From Chloromonas sp. AAM2 (Eukaryota > Chlorophyta > Chlorophyceae > Chlamydomonadales > Chlamydomonadaceae): a DNA stretch of 21,249 nt. Both the position numbers and the translations under genes were made by a program. The stretch spans positions 1 to 21,249 of the forward strand of contig QAXH01000622.1 in NCBI GenBank assembly GCA_004335635.1, given 5' to 3'. Below the pieces are notes generated by a model. It was not told the origin of the DNA. It worked only from the letters and a program-made list of their open reading frames with translations, and did no database searches. Below, one piece after another: positions 11,901 to 20,767 of the stretch. Each line of letters starts with the position of its first letter. The stretch's first letter is position 1.

Positions 11901-14900
11901 ATGTGGGAATGCTGCGTTGCCCTGCAGGTGTCATGTATGCCGAGCCCCTGGCCCCTGGCGCGCCCATGTGGCCTGAGGTTGTGGAAGCAGCAGCGGCCCG
12001 CAAGGCTCTCATGGCAGCGCAGGCAGCGGCCGAGGCGGCAGATGGCGGGCCGGGAGTAGGCGACCTGGAGCCGGCGCCTGCAACCACACCTGCAGTGGAA
12101 GAAGCTACCGCTGTGGGTGAAGGGGTGGAGAGTGCGGCTGACCTTGCTGCCCCACGCGCCAAGACCTTGGTGGTTGTGCACGGCACCGCCATGTGCGGCG
12201 TGACCACACAGGCCCGTCTGCTGGCGGAGCGCTACCGGCTGCCTACCGTCACACTCGACGATTTGTTGTTTGAGGGTGCAGATGTGGCACCACCCCCTGA
12301 CCTGCCCTCACCACCGCCTGAAGTGCCCACCACCCCTGTGGGCAAGGGCAAAGCCGCACCTGCTGCTGAAGCCGCCCCACCGTCTGTGGACCCCAATGCA
12401 CCCCCAACATGGGATTACACCATCTCAGACCAGCTGTATGGTAAGGTGTTTATCGATCCAGAGCTGGAGACAGAGCCAGGCTGGGTGGCGCCGCACACCA
12501 AGCTGCCTCCGGCCGAGCTCAGTGACCTTCTGCTGCGTGGGCTGCGCCAGGCCTTTGCCTTCAGCCCCCTCCTGGAGCGTGGTGTGGTGCTGGACACCCT
12601 GCGCTGCAGCTATGTGGGCGCGCCAGCAGCATTGCGGCTGGTACTGCAGGCGATGGGCATGAACCCAGTGCAGCTGGGTGAGCCTGTCATCGACCCCAAG
12701 GGCAAAGCCAAGCCCAAGCCTCCCGCAAAGGGCGCACCAGAAGCTACTGCTCCAGTGGCCCCGGACACCTGGGAAGGGCCCCACAAGGTCTTCCTTGTTG
12801 CCATGTCAGCAGACAAGGGCCTTACCTTGCAGCGCTTGTCCGCACGCAAAGCAGCAAAGGCACAAGCGGCAGAGGAGCAGGCAGCACACCAGGCGGCTCT
12901 CGCTGCAGCCGGACTTGCAGGCCCAGGGGCGACATTCGCTGGCGACGCAACGCCTGCTGATATCGCCGAAGCTGTGCCACTACCTGTTGTGACGGAAGAG
13001 GAGAAGGCGGCCGCATTGGCAGCGGCGGCGGCAGCTGAGGCTGCTGCAGCAGAGGCAATTGCGGCTGAGTCGGGCCTGATGGTGGGCGTGATGACAGAGC
13101 AGCTCGCCGCGCTGCAGGACATGGCAGGCAAGCCAGTGGGCACACAGCTGCCAGACGGCAGTCGGGTGTCGCACAACGCAGTGCAGGTGGTTCACGTGCC
13201 GGTGGCTGCGGGTTCAGCCGTGGATCAGCTGCTGCTTGACTGCTGCGGCATCCAGTTCAAGCTGGGTGTGCGCAGTTCAGTGCTGCCCGAGCTGCCCGCT
13301 GACGCGCACCTCATCCCTCAACCCTACCTTATGCAGGTGCGCACAGGAGATCTTAACCAGCAATCCAATGCTGGAACATCAGAGTAACAGGCATGCCTGG
13401 CATATAATGGTCATCAGCAATGTGTGCAGCACCACAAGTCCTGTTGTCTCGCACCGCTTGGTGCTGCCCGGCTCATGTCACAGCTTACAACAGCTTACGG
13501 CAGCTGTCACATGCACAGTCACCTGGCGCGTGAACATGCCTGACCATTCATCTTTTAGCAACTCACACGGACCTTTACTGTGAGAACGCAATTGGTTGTC
13601 CGTGCAGGTGGTGCCTAGGCCCCGAGAGCGGCCCCCTAGGCAGCCGATCACCAAGTTCAGGCTGTTCAGTGTACTGCCTGCCCCCCCGGAGGCACTAGAG
13701 GCAGAGGCGCCTCCGGGCACGCCCACCAAGAGCCCGCCCAAGACCCCACCAGCCAAGTCGCCTAAGAGCGCAGCCAAGGGCGCCAAGGGCGGAGATGTGG
13801 GGGAGTCTGTCCTCAACCCGCAGTACAGGCCTGCCACGCGCTGGGTGCTGCCCGCCCACAGCTCACAGGAGCTGGTCGTCTTGTTCCAGGTGCGGCTCAC
13901 TATGGCCTGTGCAGGTGCCAGTCAACACAGGCTTCAAGCTGGAGCCAGAAACAGGCCTGCTGACTGGTAAAGCAGCTGCTAGTCTGTGCCTGCACACCAC
14001 TGATACTTGCAGCACTGGCAATACCAGTGAATGCAACGCACACAGGCTGCTGTGATGGGCGCCCAATGACCAGGTCCTGTTGCTATGCATTGCAGAGTGA
14101 AGAGCTCGGACGGTTCAGTGATATGCTTGGCTTTGAGGTGTTGGGCGGGGACAAGCTGGTCAGCCTGCCCGTCACCGGTGTGTGCGATTACCCGCGCATC
14201 TCCTCGGACTATCGAAACGTGTTCCTGCGCAAGGTGGGCCCAGACACAAGTGACTGAGGCTGCCTACACCCCTGCAGCAGGCATGCTTACAACTTCTGTT
14301 TGTCTCGCTCCTCAGATTACCTTCTGCTGTAGGATTACACATGCAGCACACGAGTGCTGCCTTTGCTTTCCGCAGATCAAGGCACGTCCCTCATCCCCGA
14401 ATGTCTCCCGGCAGTTCGTCATTTCCAGCAACATGTTTGAGTTTGGACCCCTCCTTCTAGGCAAGGACCCCGCAGGCTACACCGAGGGCAAGCATCCGGA
14501 CAACACAGCCCGCCTGCGCATCACAAACAACGGCCTGTTCCCCGCCAAGGTCGACCTGGGATTGCAGTCGCGCGGGCCCCGTGAGGATGGCAAGTCCAAG
14601 AAGGCGCCCTCTGCTGCTCCAACCAAGGGCGGCGACAAGGCGGGCTCAAAGGGCTCGCAGCTGGACGGTGTGTTTGTGCTCTCCCACGACCACCTGGAGT
14701 TGGCAGTGGATGAAACACAGGAGATCGCAGTGTATGCCTTCCCACTGCAGGCAAGTGCATAGGTTCTCTTAGTACTCGCTCAACATGACGTCCTCCGGCC
14801 GTAACTTGGACAGTCTGAACACTGACGCATGAAGGGCCATGCATGTAGAGCAACGAAAGGTCTGGTGATTACGAATAGGCCCTCACTATCATTTTTGCTG

Positions 14901-17900
14901 TTCACAGGAGGGCGAGATACAAGACTCCTTGGTGTGCAGAATTGCCGACAACCCCGACCCCGTTACGTTTCCCCTGAGCGTAATTGGCGCCCGGCCCCTG
15001 GTGCGTGTGAGGCTGGACGACGGCAGCCCTGACCCGTACGTAGCGCAGGCGTCAGACCCTGCTGCTCCGCCGCCCGAAGCCAAGCCAAAGACACCGCCGA
15101 AGGGTGGAAAGCAGGCCGCTGAATCCGGGCCCGCCAACAAGCTCCTGTCCGAAGGGATGGTGTTTGAGCGATTGCTTGTTGGCAAGCGGGAGACTCAGCA
15201 CATGCTCATCAGTAACCCAGGTGAGCAAGCAAAGTGCGCGGTCTGGACACGCTCAGCACGTGCACATCCTCTCTGATTGTTGGCGCTCTGGTCATGCACA
15301 TGCCAATGCTTAATGATCTGCTTGTCACATGCCGGACTTTGGCTTGGCCAAGAACGAATGAAGACGTGATCATACATATGTCAAGACTTCTCTGTGATTT
15401 GATTGTGCATATGCGGATGATCTCGTCATATGCTGGCCTCTGTCTTGGCCTATTTTGCATTGAAGGTGTGTGATGATGTGTACAATGCACACGTGCGCAG
15501 GCTTGTTGCCCGTCCAGTGGCGCCTGGCTGGGTCCGACACCCTTCCTCAGGAACTGAAAGTGTTTCCGTCCTCGGGCCGCCTGGAAGCACGCAGCGAAGT
15601 GCGTGTGGGCGTGGAGTTCAGTGCGCTTGAAAAGCGCGAGGTGTCGCACAAGCTGGTCTTGGAAGTGCTGGATGTGTCCGAGCTTCTGGGAGTCGCTTCG
15701 TCCACCCCCATCAACATCAAGGCAGAAGCCTACAAGATGGAAGTCGACGTCAAATTCCCACAGGTATGGCTTGAGCGGCGGTTTTACAGCAGGTGAACGG
15801 TTGCACCGGTCAACCATGCCGAGCAGGTAATCTGTATGTATTCAGTCAATCGTGGTTTGTAGCGTTACCGATCCTTGTTCTGACAAACGGCATTGCACGT
15901 CTGCCTCTGTTACAGGAGGGCCAGGCATGCCTTGACTACGGGACGATGCGAGTGTGCGACAGCAAGCAAACGCCGTTGGTGCTCAAAAACAGGGGCAAGT
16001 ACGCTGTCAAATTCCAGTTCACGCAGCGCAGCTCCGTGGCCAAGGAGCTTTTCACTCTGCAGCCTGAATTTGGCTCCGTGGACGCGGGCAAGGACGTGAC
16101 TGTGCAGGTCGTGTTCAATGCCGGTGCGACGCTGCAGCGCGAGCTTACGCTGGTCAGTGCACCGGACATCATGCTCTCCATTATAGAGCCCCTTACATCA
16201 AACAAGGTAGGTGCTCAATGCATCACACTACGCGATTATGACGCGCTTTGACCGCATAGTGTACCTTCGCTGAGAATGTGGGAGATAGGATAGACAAACA
16301 TGCGTCGGACAACCCACTCGCGTGCATCACTCAAGGCAGGTCTTTCCAATATCCGTGCTGCAGGTTGAGTCCATTCCCATCCGGTTGTCACTGCGGGCCG
16401 TGTTCAGTAAGTACAACATCACGCCCGCCCGCGGCATCATCTTTGGGCCGCTCACCTACGGCAACACATCCAAGCCTCGCACGTTTGAGATCTCCAACGC
16501 AGGTGTGCTGCAATTTAAAAAACTACCACTACGACGCCTCACACAAGTCAGGAGAACATATTGTGCATGACTTGCACGGTCGCTCTGATGCCAGGTACCC
16601 AGGCCTGCAACGCTACCTGATTTGCTCCTATGGCTATGGCTGCATCACAACTGAAATGCCTCGTTTGCCTTCAGGTGACTTTCCCTTTGACTTCAGCCTG
16701 TTCAACCTGGCCACACCCCAGGCAGCAGCAGTGCCTGGGGATCCCAAGAAGGTGCGGAGTAGACAGGATAACATGATTCTGCAAACAGCATTGAAGGCCG
16801 CCATGCAAACACCGACATGTGTGACATTGGTGGTTCAGTCCAGATACCTGGAGTCACCTTGCAGGACAGCTACAGTGACTTACTGGCAATCCTCACGCAA
16901 AACTTGTTGAGGTGCTGTGTTGCGTCAGTGCACAAGCAAACCGGTGGTGTGTTCTGCCCGACAGGCTGCGAAGGCTCCAGCCAAGGGTGGCAAGGCTGGT
17001 GGTCTGGCCATTGGTCAGTTCACAGTCGAGCCCTGTGAGGGTCAGGTGGAGCCCGGTGGCCGGGTGGAGGTTTGCGTGGTGTTCAAGGCCGAGGGAGCGC
17101 AGGTCCACAGGTGAGCCGGGCGGGCCTGAGGCAAGGACCTTCATGGACTTGCCTGCCAATCCAGGCACACGCAGCAGAGAGCCTGAGCGATGCTAGACAA
17201 GTGCATCAGGCAGCACATGCACTTGCGTGTGACACATACAAGACAAATCTCTTTGGACTGACAGGCCGTGGCCTGTAATGGTCAAACTATTGCGCAACCT
17301 CTGCTGCTTTGGTGACGTGCAGAGAATCTCTGGGTGTGAGCATCAGCCAGCGGGCCTCAGATGATTGCCCCGAGGGTATCCCTTATGAGCTCATGGGAGA
17401 GAGCTGCATACCCGGCATCGACACGTCCAGCCTGGAATCTATCTTTGAGGAGCACACCATCAGCGCAGCCCTCGACCCTTCAGGGGCTGTTAACAACCAG
17501 CTGGGACTGCGCGAGCGTGCCTTCACCTTCGGGCCTATCGTCGCCAACCTCGTGGGAGGTATGGGTGGGGCAGCTGGTGCTGCAGCGGGCGTGAAGGACA
17601 AGCGCCCGACCACGCCCCCGCAAACCACACCCAGTGGCCCGGGGGCCGGTGTTCAGGCCACCGTCAAGTTCAGTAATCCCATCAAGGTTCCCTGCACTCT
17701 CAACCTGTCCATCAAGCCGCGCACCCCTCCAGTGGATCCCAAGGCGCCCGCCACCTTCCCCATCCATGTGTCCCCGGCCCAGCTTGTGATCCCGCCCCAG
17801 GAGACACGCTACGCCACGCTGTGCTTTGACCCAACCGCTATTGCTCAGTACAGCGCAATGCTGGAGGCGGTGGTGGAGGGGGGCACGGACCCAGGCACCA

Positions 17901-18649
17901 AGTCATTCGCGTGTGAAGTGCGCGGCGAGGGGACCATCCCCTCACTCACACTGGTGGTGAGGCAAAGGCTACCAGACACGATTTGGGATATGGGGGTTTG
18001 GGCAGACGTTGTTACGGATGCCATCACTTGTCTCCTGGCTGTGTGTGTTTGGTTTGAATGTAAGGGCATGCAGCTGGGAATGTTTGCCCATGCTGCAAGT
18101 CGTAGCCTTGGACATAGAAGTGGGAGCAGAGGTGGTCAAATCAGGCCAGGGAGGCCAGGGAGCCAGGGTGGAGCCAGCTACCCTGGGGTGATTCTCTAAA
18201 CCGATTTGCACCCAGCTCGCCAACCGAGGCCCTTTGTCCATTGTGCTGCAGGAGCCCAAGACTGTGGACCCGCAGGGCCAGCCTCTCCTTGCCTTTGGCC
18301 GGTTGCTGCTTAACCGCAGCGCACAGACCGTCATAAGCCTGCGCAACACGGGCCAGCTGCCCGCCACCTCCCGCCTAGAGTTTGAGCCGCACCCCGCCTT
18401 CAGCCTGCAGGGCGGGCCCACAAACACCTTCACGGTGGAGCCGGGGCGCTCTGTGGGCTGGACTGCTGAGTTCCGCCCCTCGGAGCTGGGCCAGCTGAGC
18501 CACTCTGTGCGCCTCAAGGTTCAGCGCAACCCCTTCGAGGAGTACTGCATCCGGCTGACAGGCGAGGGCTATCAGGAAGAGGTCACGCTGGACATGCTGC
18601 CCGACAACAAGGTGCACACGCTTGAGGGAGAGGGGCAGCCCGCAGGTTG

Positions 18650-18685
<36 letters not shown>

Positions 18686-20564
18686 GTTTTACATCTATAT
18701 TCTCACATAAATGAAACAGTGTGCGCTCCCTACCGCACTGCATACACATTCTAATGGCTAACCCACACCTTCCTTCATCGACGTTGAGATCAGAAGTTCA
18801 AGATCTTAGAGGCAAAGCTTGATCTGCCACCGTTCTGGTCTGCTGTTGTCAATGCCCTGACGCACATGCACGATTTGTGCGCCCAGCCCTACATGCACGC
18901 ACAGTGTTGGCACTGTTGGTCAGAGCAACGAACCTCCATTTCACCCTGACCAGCGAACCTGCAGTCCACCCTTGTTCATCATGACAGGTCCCTCACACAC
19001 ACACCTCCATCTCCATGTCACCCATGCAGGTTGACACAATAAAGCTGTTGGATACCCCTCTGGGCGAGGCCCGGCAGGCGGTGTTTGTTTTGCGCAACAA
19101 CAGTCCTGCCAAGCATTTCCGCTTCAAATGGCCCGCCACCGCCCCCTCGCTCGCCTTCTCACCGGCCACCGGCCACCTGCCCGCTGGAGCCACAAAGGAC
19201 ATCACACTCACCTTCCAGTCGCAGGTACCTGTCAAGCTGGCCCCTGCAGCCCTGAAGCTGGCGCTCTCTCAGATCACCTTCCCGGCCGCTGCGGATGGCA
19301 GTGCTGCTGTGCCTGGTGACTGGGATAGCCGCAGCCAGGTGGTAGAGTATGATGCTGAAGGTCAGACACAGCGCAGACCGGAGCCGGAACCTAAGGTGGT
19401 TGACGTGCCCAGCAGCAACAAGGAGATACCCCTGAACGTGTGGGCTACGGCGGACAACACCCGCTACACATCGGGGGCGCCAGCGGACGGGATCCTCTTC
19501 AAGCCCACCATGATGTTCCAGACGCGCGCCTTCTCGTTCCCACTCAGCAACACTTCCACCAGTCTGTTGAGCTACAAGTTCACAGTACTGTCAGGCGATG
19601 GCAGTGCTCTTGACACCAGTGGGCTTTACACTGTGAGCCCCGAGGGCGGGAGCATACAGCCGGGCGCCACGGCCAGCATCACGGTGCGCTTCTCACCCAC
19701 CGAGGTAGTGGGCTGTGCGCGGCTGCTGGTGGCGGATATCCCCGGTCTGGATGCCGCCGCCGCCCCGCTGCGTGTCCCCCTGGACGCGCGCGTGCTGCGG
19801 CCCTGGTGCCACTTCGACCTGATCGACAGTGACTACCTGTCGGCGGGCCGCAGGGACACCGGCCTGCCCGGACCAACAGGAGCCATAGAGCCACTGGACC
19901 CGGCAACCAAGGTGGGCAGAGGCAGGGACATGCACAAATGACATCAGCGGCCAGACACCACTCGGGAGACTGAGAACTGTTGAGAGCCAGCAAGCATGTT
20001 ACTACACTTGCGAGGACAAGTGTGTGTGCGGTGAATTCTGTACCCTCAAGCAGTGGGTTGTTTGTGTATTCACAGGTGCTTGAGTTTGAGTCGTTGGGCG
20101 TGCGTGTGCGAAACACCAAGCGCTTCTTTGTGCTCAACCCAACCAGCATCGGGTAAGCGGAGCGACATGGAGGTCTGCATGCACTGTGACATCACCGCAG
20201 ACCGCTTACTGGAAATAAGCAGGAACTTACTACAGATCTGGCTCTGCTTGGTCTGGCTCTCTCTGTGCTTATTGTGAGATCACAAGTGTGCGGTATTGAA
20301 CAGCTTGAATTGTCATTCCTTCGAATTGGTCTGAGCTCATGTCAGGGAGTCATTTGTGGGGCCAGCAGTTCCTCACATCATCACCCACGTGCGTCACATG
20401 GTTTCAGGTACGAGTTCCAGTGGGAGGCTGCGGGCGCGGCGTCCCTCAGTTCTGCATCGCCCTTCCGCTGCACCACACCACACGGTACCATCGGGCCCGG
20501 CAGGCAGTTTGAGATGGTCTTTGAGTACACGCCTCAGGCTGACCAGAAGACAGAGGCATTCTGG
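2322..20564 (+). CDS. HYDIN: HYDIN homologue, ciliary central-pair protein (34 exons, 3' end beyond window)
   Basis: HYDIN is a very large axonemal protein of the C2b projection of the central-pair apparatus. It is needed for normal ciliary beating in Chlamydomonas and mammals, and its loss causes hydrocephalus and primary ciliary dyskinesia. Here 34 exons sum to 11,106 bases and 3,702 codons with every junction in frame; 25 of 34 introns are phase 0. Collinear matches to animal HYDIN include IFQPFPPEVTF with LCLRNND at the N-terminus, VTEREKY, GEGYQEEVTLD, and CHFDLIDSDY near the window end. About two dozen ASH-like repeats are visible, plus an adenylate-kinase-like insert in exon 20. The start is the first ATG in frame with exon 1; the context is ggcatcATGCC. 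No stop is reached: the last exon ends TTCTGG followed by gtaagt. Human HYDIN has about 5,100 residues, so roughly 1,000 C-terminal residues should lie to the right. Exon coordinates are in the segment entries that follow. Confidence 0.95.
3170..4418 (+). other. HYDIN: HYDIN exons 4-5: ASH repeats 1-3
   Basis: Exons are 3170-3562 and 3789-4418 (residues 128-468), phase 0. Exon 4 completes the first ASH repeat (VPRSVKVEAP) and holds VTEREKYVVPL and LDFGSVATK followed by VLVRNVG. Exon 5 holds VTLLPTYVTKMSQKTFKVIN, then a charged helical insert (LAHTQRQRD to LFGDRNF) that matches the charged insert of animal HYDIN in position, and closes with RTQRLPITFHAQGL. Confidence 0.9.
4612..5829 (+). other. 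HYDIN: HYDIN exons 6-9: ASH repeats 3-4 continued
   Basis: Exons are 4612-4679, 5010-5139, 5376-5551 and 5730-5829 (residues 469-626). The phases are 2, 0, 2, 0. Recognisable strands are LDVGDTYANTLHQYEVELQN split across intron 6, and LDFGIVAYGFRYAKDFALIN split across intron 8. Intron 6 (4680-5009, 330 bases) is CA/TG-rich and holds nothing else that I can identify. Confidence 0.88.
6107..7592 (+). other. HYDIN: HYDIN exons 10-12: ASH repeats 5-7
   Basis: Exons are 6107-6703, 6885-7293 and 7465-7592 (residues 627-1004), with phases 0, 1, 0. The conserved starts are LAFGDCFVRHPYKKVLMLVN, VAYGTVPVLKEHTYCLQVHN (split by intron 10) and LDFSHQFVGRPFERQVVVHN. Exon 10 begins at ATATTGCCC after a gcatag acceptor, giving ILPQKGSILPHG in register with the animal protein. 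Confidence 0.9.
7810..9179 (+). other. HYDIN: HYDIN exons 13-15: ASH repeats 8-10
   Basis: Exons are 7810-8169, 8408-8815 and 9063-9179 (residues 1005-1299), all phase 0. Visible motifs are LLFHYSYTKGQPVATIQQPL, HMDYPNLSLDRASVEFGSCL, FDILPIKGVLRPGE and LEGGPTYQ. Exon 15 starts the next repeat with FLDMGQQLFTKAVDKEVTIT. The acceptor used for exon 13 (cccag before GGTGATCTC) is the least constrained by homology in this block. Confidence 0.88.
9448..10575 (+). other. HYDIN: HYDIN exon 16: ASH repeats 10-11 with a charged helical linker
   Basis: This single exon codes 376 residues (1300-1675). It finishes one ASH repeat (GKVPFDFNINTQ to VELAHFDPIPMQLSVEGVYP, SLPRMPDN), then carries about 190 residues of Ser/Thr-rich and Glu/Arg/Ala-rich sequence with probable coiled coil around residues 1475-1520 (HRAELAAERLRLIR, AELERMRAAEQAQLEAE). 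It resumes with LLDFGCIIKGSTKMRKFKLT. Animal HYDIN has a shorter, unrelated linker at the same place. Confidence 0.88.
11039..11059 (-). repeat. G-quadruplex-capable hexamer tract in intron 17
   Basis: On the plus strand there are four CCC runs separated by TCA (11039-41, 11045-47, 11051-53, 11057-59). The minus strand therefore reads four GGG tracts with TGA loops, which is a canonical intramolecular G4 pattern. It lies on the template strand of HYDIN intron 17 (10937-11175). The unit is not a known green-plant telomere repeat. Confidence 0.75.
11084..11160. repeat. A-rich AATAAG/AAC low-complexity tract in intron 17
   Basis: The plus strand is almost free of C and G for about 75 bases, made of degenerate aataag, cataag, aataat and aacaac units. 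It ends 15 bases before the exon 18 acceptor (ttcag at 11171-11175). The tract sits in place of a usual pyrimidine-rich region, with only a short ctttgctgcgttcag left upstream of the splice site. Confidence 0.8.
11928..13336 (+). other. HYDIN: HYDIN exon 20: adenylate-kinase-like insert with altered P-loop
   Basis: This is the largest exon (1,409 bases, residues 1855-2324). After an Ala/Glu-rich lead-in comes TLVVVHGTAMCGVTTQARLL, aligned with the animal HYDIN P-loop (HGT-x3-GKS type). The Walker A stretch is residues 1940-1948 (12182-12208). The lysine position is valine 1946 (GTG at 12200-12202). LPTVTLDDLLFE follows as in nucleoside monophosphate kinases. A later block, GVVLDTLRCSYVGAPAALRL, matches the animal GVVFDGLDT block. 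Pro/Lys (KAKPKPPAKG) and poly-Ala helical (residues about 2205-2240) linkers are inserted. Catalysis is doubtful without the lysine; a structural or regulatory role is inferred. Confidence 0.85.
13608..15220 (+). other. HYDIN: HYDIN exons 21-24: ASH repeats with Pro/Lys linkers
   Basis: Exons are 13608-13889, 14096-14233, 14376-14750 and 14908-15220 (residues 2325-2694), with phases 0, 0, 0, 1. Landmarks are RWVLPAHSSQELVVLFQSEE across intron 21, MFEFGPLLLGKDPAG, CRIADNPDP and FERLLVGKRETQHMLISNPG. Three low-complexity linkers break up the domains: GTPTKSPPKTPPAKSPKS in exon 21, KSKKAPSAAPTKGGDKAG in exon 23 and PEAKPKTPPKGGKQAA in exon 24. The first intron of this block (13890-14095) is ordinary. 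Confidence 0.88.
14751..14907 (+). other. HYDIN: GC-AG intron (HYDIN intron 23)
   Basis: Exon 23 ends CTGCAG and the intron begins gcaagt, which is the strong consensus for the minor GC donor class. It ends ttcacag before GAGGGCGAG. No GT nearby restores the frame, while this junction gives YAFPLQ then EGEIQDSLV, matching the animal protein (YPTSVGVFEDSIV). All other introns in the gene start with GT. Confidence 0.85.
15501..16751 (+). other. HYDIN: HYDIN exons 25-28: three ASH repeats
   Basis: Exons are 15501-15763, 15916-16206, 16364-16502 and 16675-16751 (residues 2694-2950), with phases 0, 0, 1, 0. Near-identical landmarks to animal HYDIN are LLPVQWRLAG, KLVLEVLDVSELLGV, EAYKMEVDVKFP, LDYGTMRV with LVLKNRGKYAVKF, and FSKYNITPARGIIFGPL. 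This is among the best conserved parts of the gene. Confidence 0.92.
16965..18611 (+). other. HYDIN: HYDIN exons 29-31: ASH repeats, exon 31 end uncertain
   Basis: Exons are 16965-17110 (phase 2), 17323-17956 (phase 0) and 18252-18611 (phase 0), residues 2951-3330. Landmarks are FTVEPCEGQVEPGG, IFEEHTISAAL, FTFGPIVANLVGG, TIPSLTLV, LLAFGRLLLNRSAQTVISLR and GEGYQEEVTLD. Exon 30 has a Gly/Ala and Pro/Thr linker (MGGAAGAAAGVKDKRPTTPP). I end exon 31 at the gtgcac donor (18612) because it alone joins exon 32 in frame. The other candidate, gttgcc at 18646, would need an extra exon. Confidence 0.82.
18652..18684. repeat. TG dinucleotide microsatellite in HYDIN intron 31
   Basis: There are about 16 uninterrupted TG units starting 40 bases inside the intron as annotated (or six bases after the alternative gttgcc donor). 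The rest of intron 31 (18612-19029, 418 bases, the longest complete intron of the gene) contains no exon that I can recognise. Confidence 0.9.
19030..20564 (+). other. HYDIN: HYDIN exons 32-34: last ASH repeats in the window
   Basis: Exons are 19030-19911, 20076-20152 (phase 2) and 20408-20564 (phase 0), residues 3331-3702. Landmarks are RQAVFVLRNNSPAKHFRFKW, SLAFSPATGHLPAGATKDI, MFQTRAFSFPLSNTS, CHFDLIDSDYLSAG, IEPLDPATK, RFFVLNPTSIGYEFQWE and FEYTPQADQKTEAFW. They follow the animal protein without gaps larger than a linker. The frame stays open into the gtaagt donor at 20565. Confidence 0.9.
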
Positions 20565-20767
20565 GTAAGTGCACATGCAGTGCACAATGTCAGTGCAGCA
20601 CATGCAATGCCGTCATGAAATACTGTTGCCAGCGTTTGATAAACAGCTTTTGCACACCACTCAGATGCACGTGTACAGGCCTACCTGCCCACGCGTGGAA
20701 TGCATTCAATTGTACATGATCATGCCTCCCGCACTCATCAGCCCACACAAGCAGGTGCAGGGACACA
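20565..20767 (+). other. HYDIN: Start of HYDIN intron 34
   Basis: The strong donor gtaagt opens an intron that has no acceptor followed by recognisable HYDIN sequence before the window ends. The next expected segment would resemble the animal FLIPEHNITVPF block, and I do not find it here. The intron is at least 685 bases and contains the right repeat copy. Confidence 0.7.

Noticed and set aside
12610..13176. 188-residue minus-strand open frame opposite HYDIN exon 20
   Set aside because: It mirrors the GC-rich, Ala-rich coding exon on the plus strand; its Ser/Ala-rich composition is the expected antisense shadow.
15375..15432. Three CATATG palindromes in intron 24
   Set aside because: They are short, unevenly spaced (33 and 19 bases) and in an AT-rich intron; chance is enough.
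15209..15817. 202-residue minus-strand open frame over intron 24 and exon 25
   Set aside because: The plus strand gives a collinear, highly conserved HYDIN exon here; the antisense frame has no homology that I recognise.
2310..20564. Reading the many plus-strand open frames as separate small genes
   Set aside because: They join through GT-AG (one GC-AG) introns in consistent phases into one protein collinear with HYDIN.
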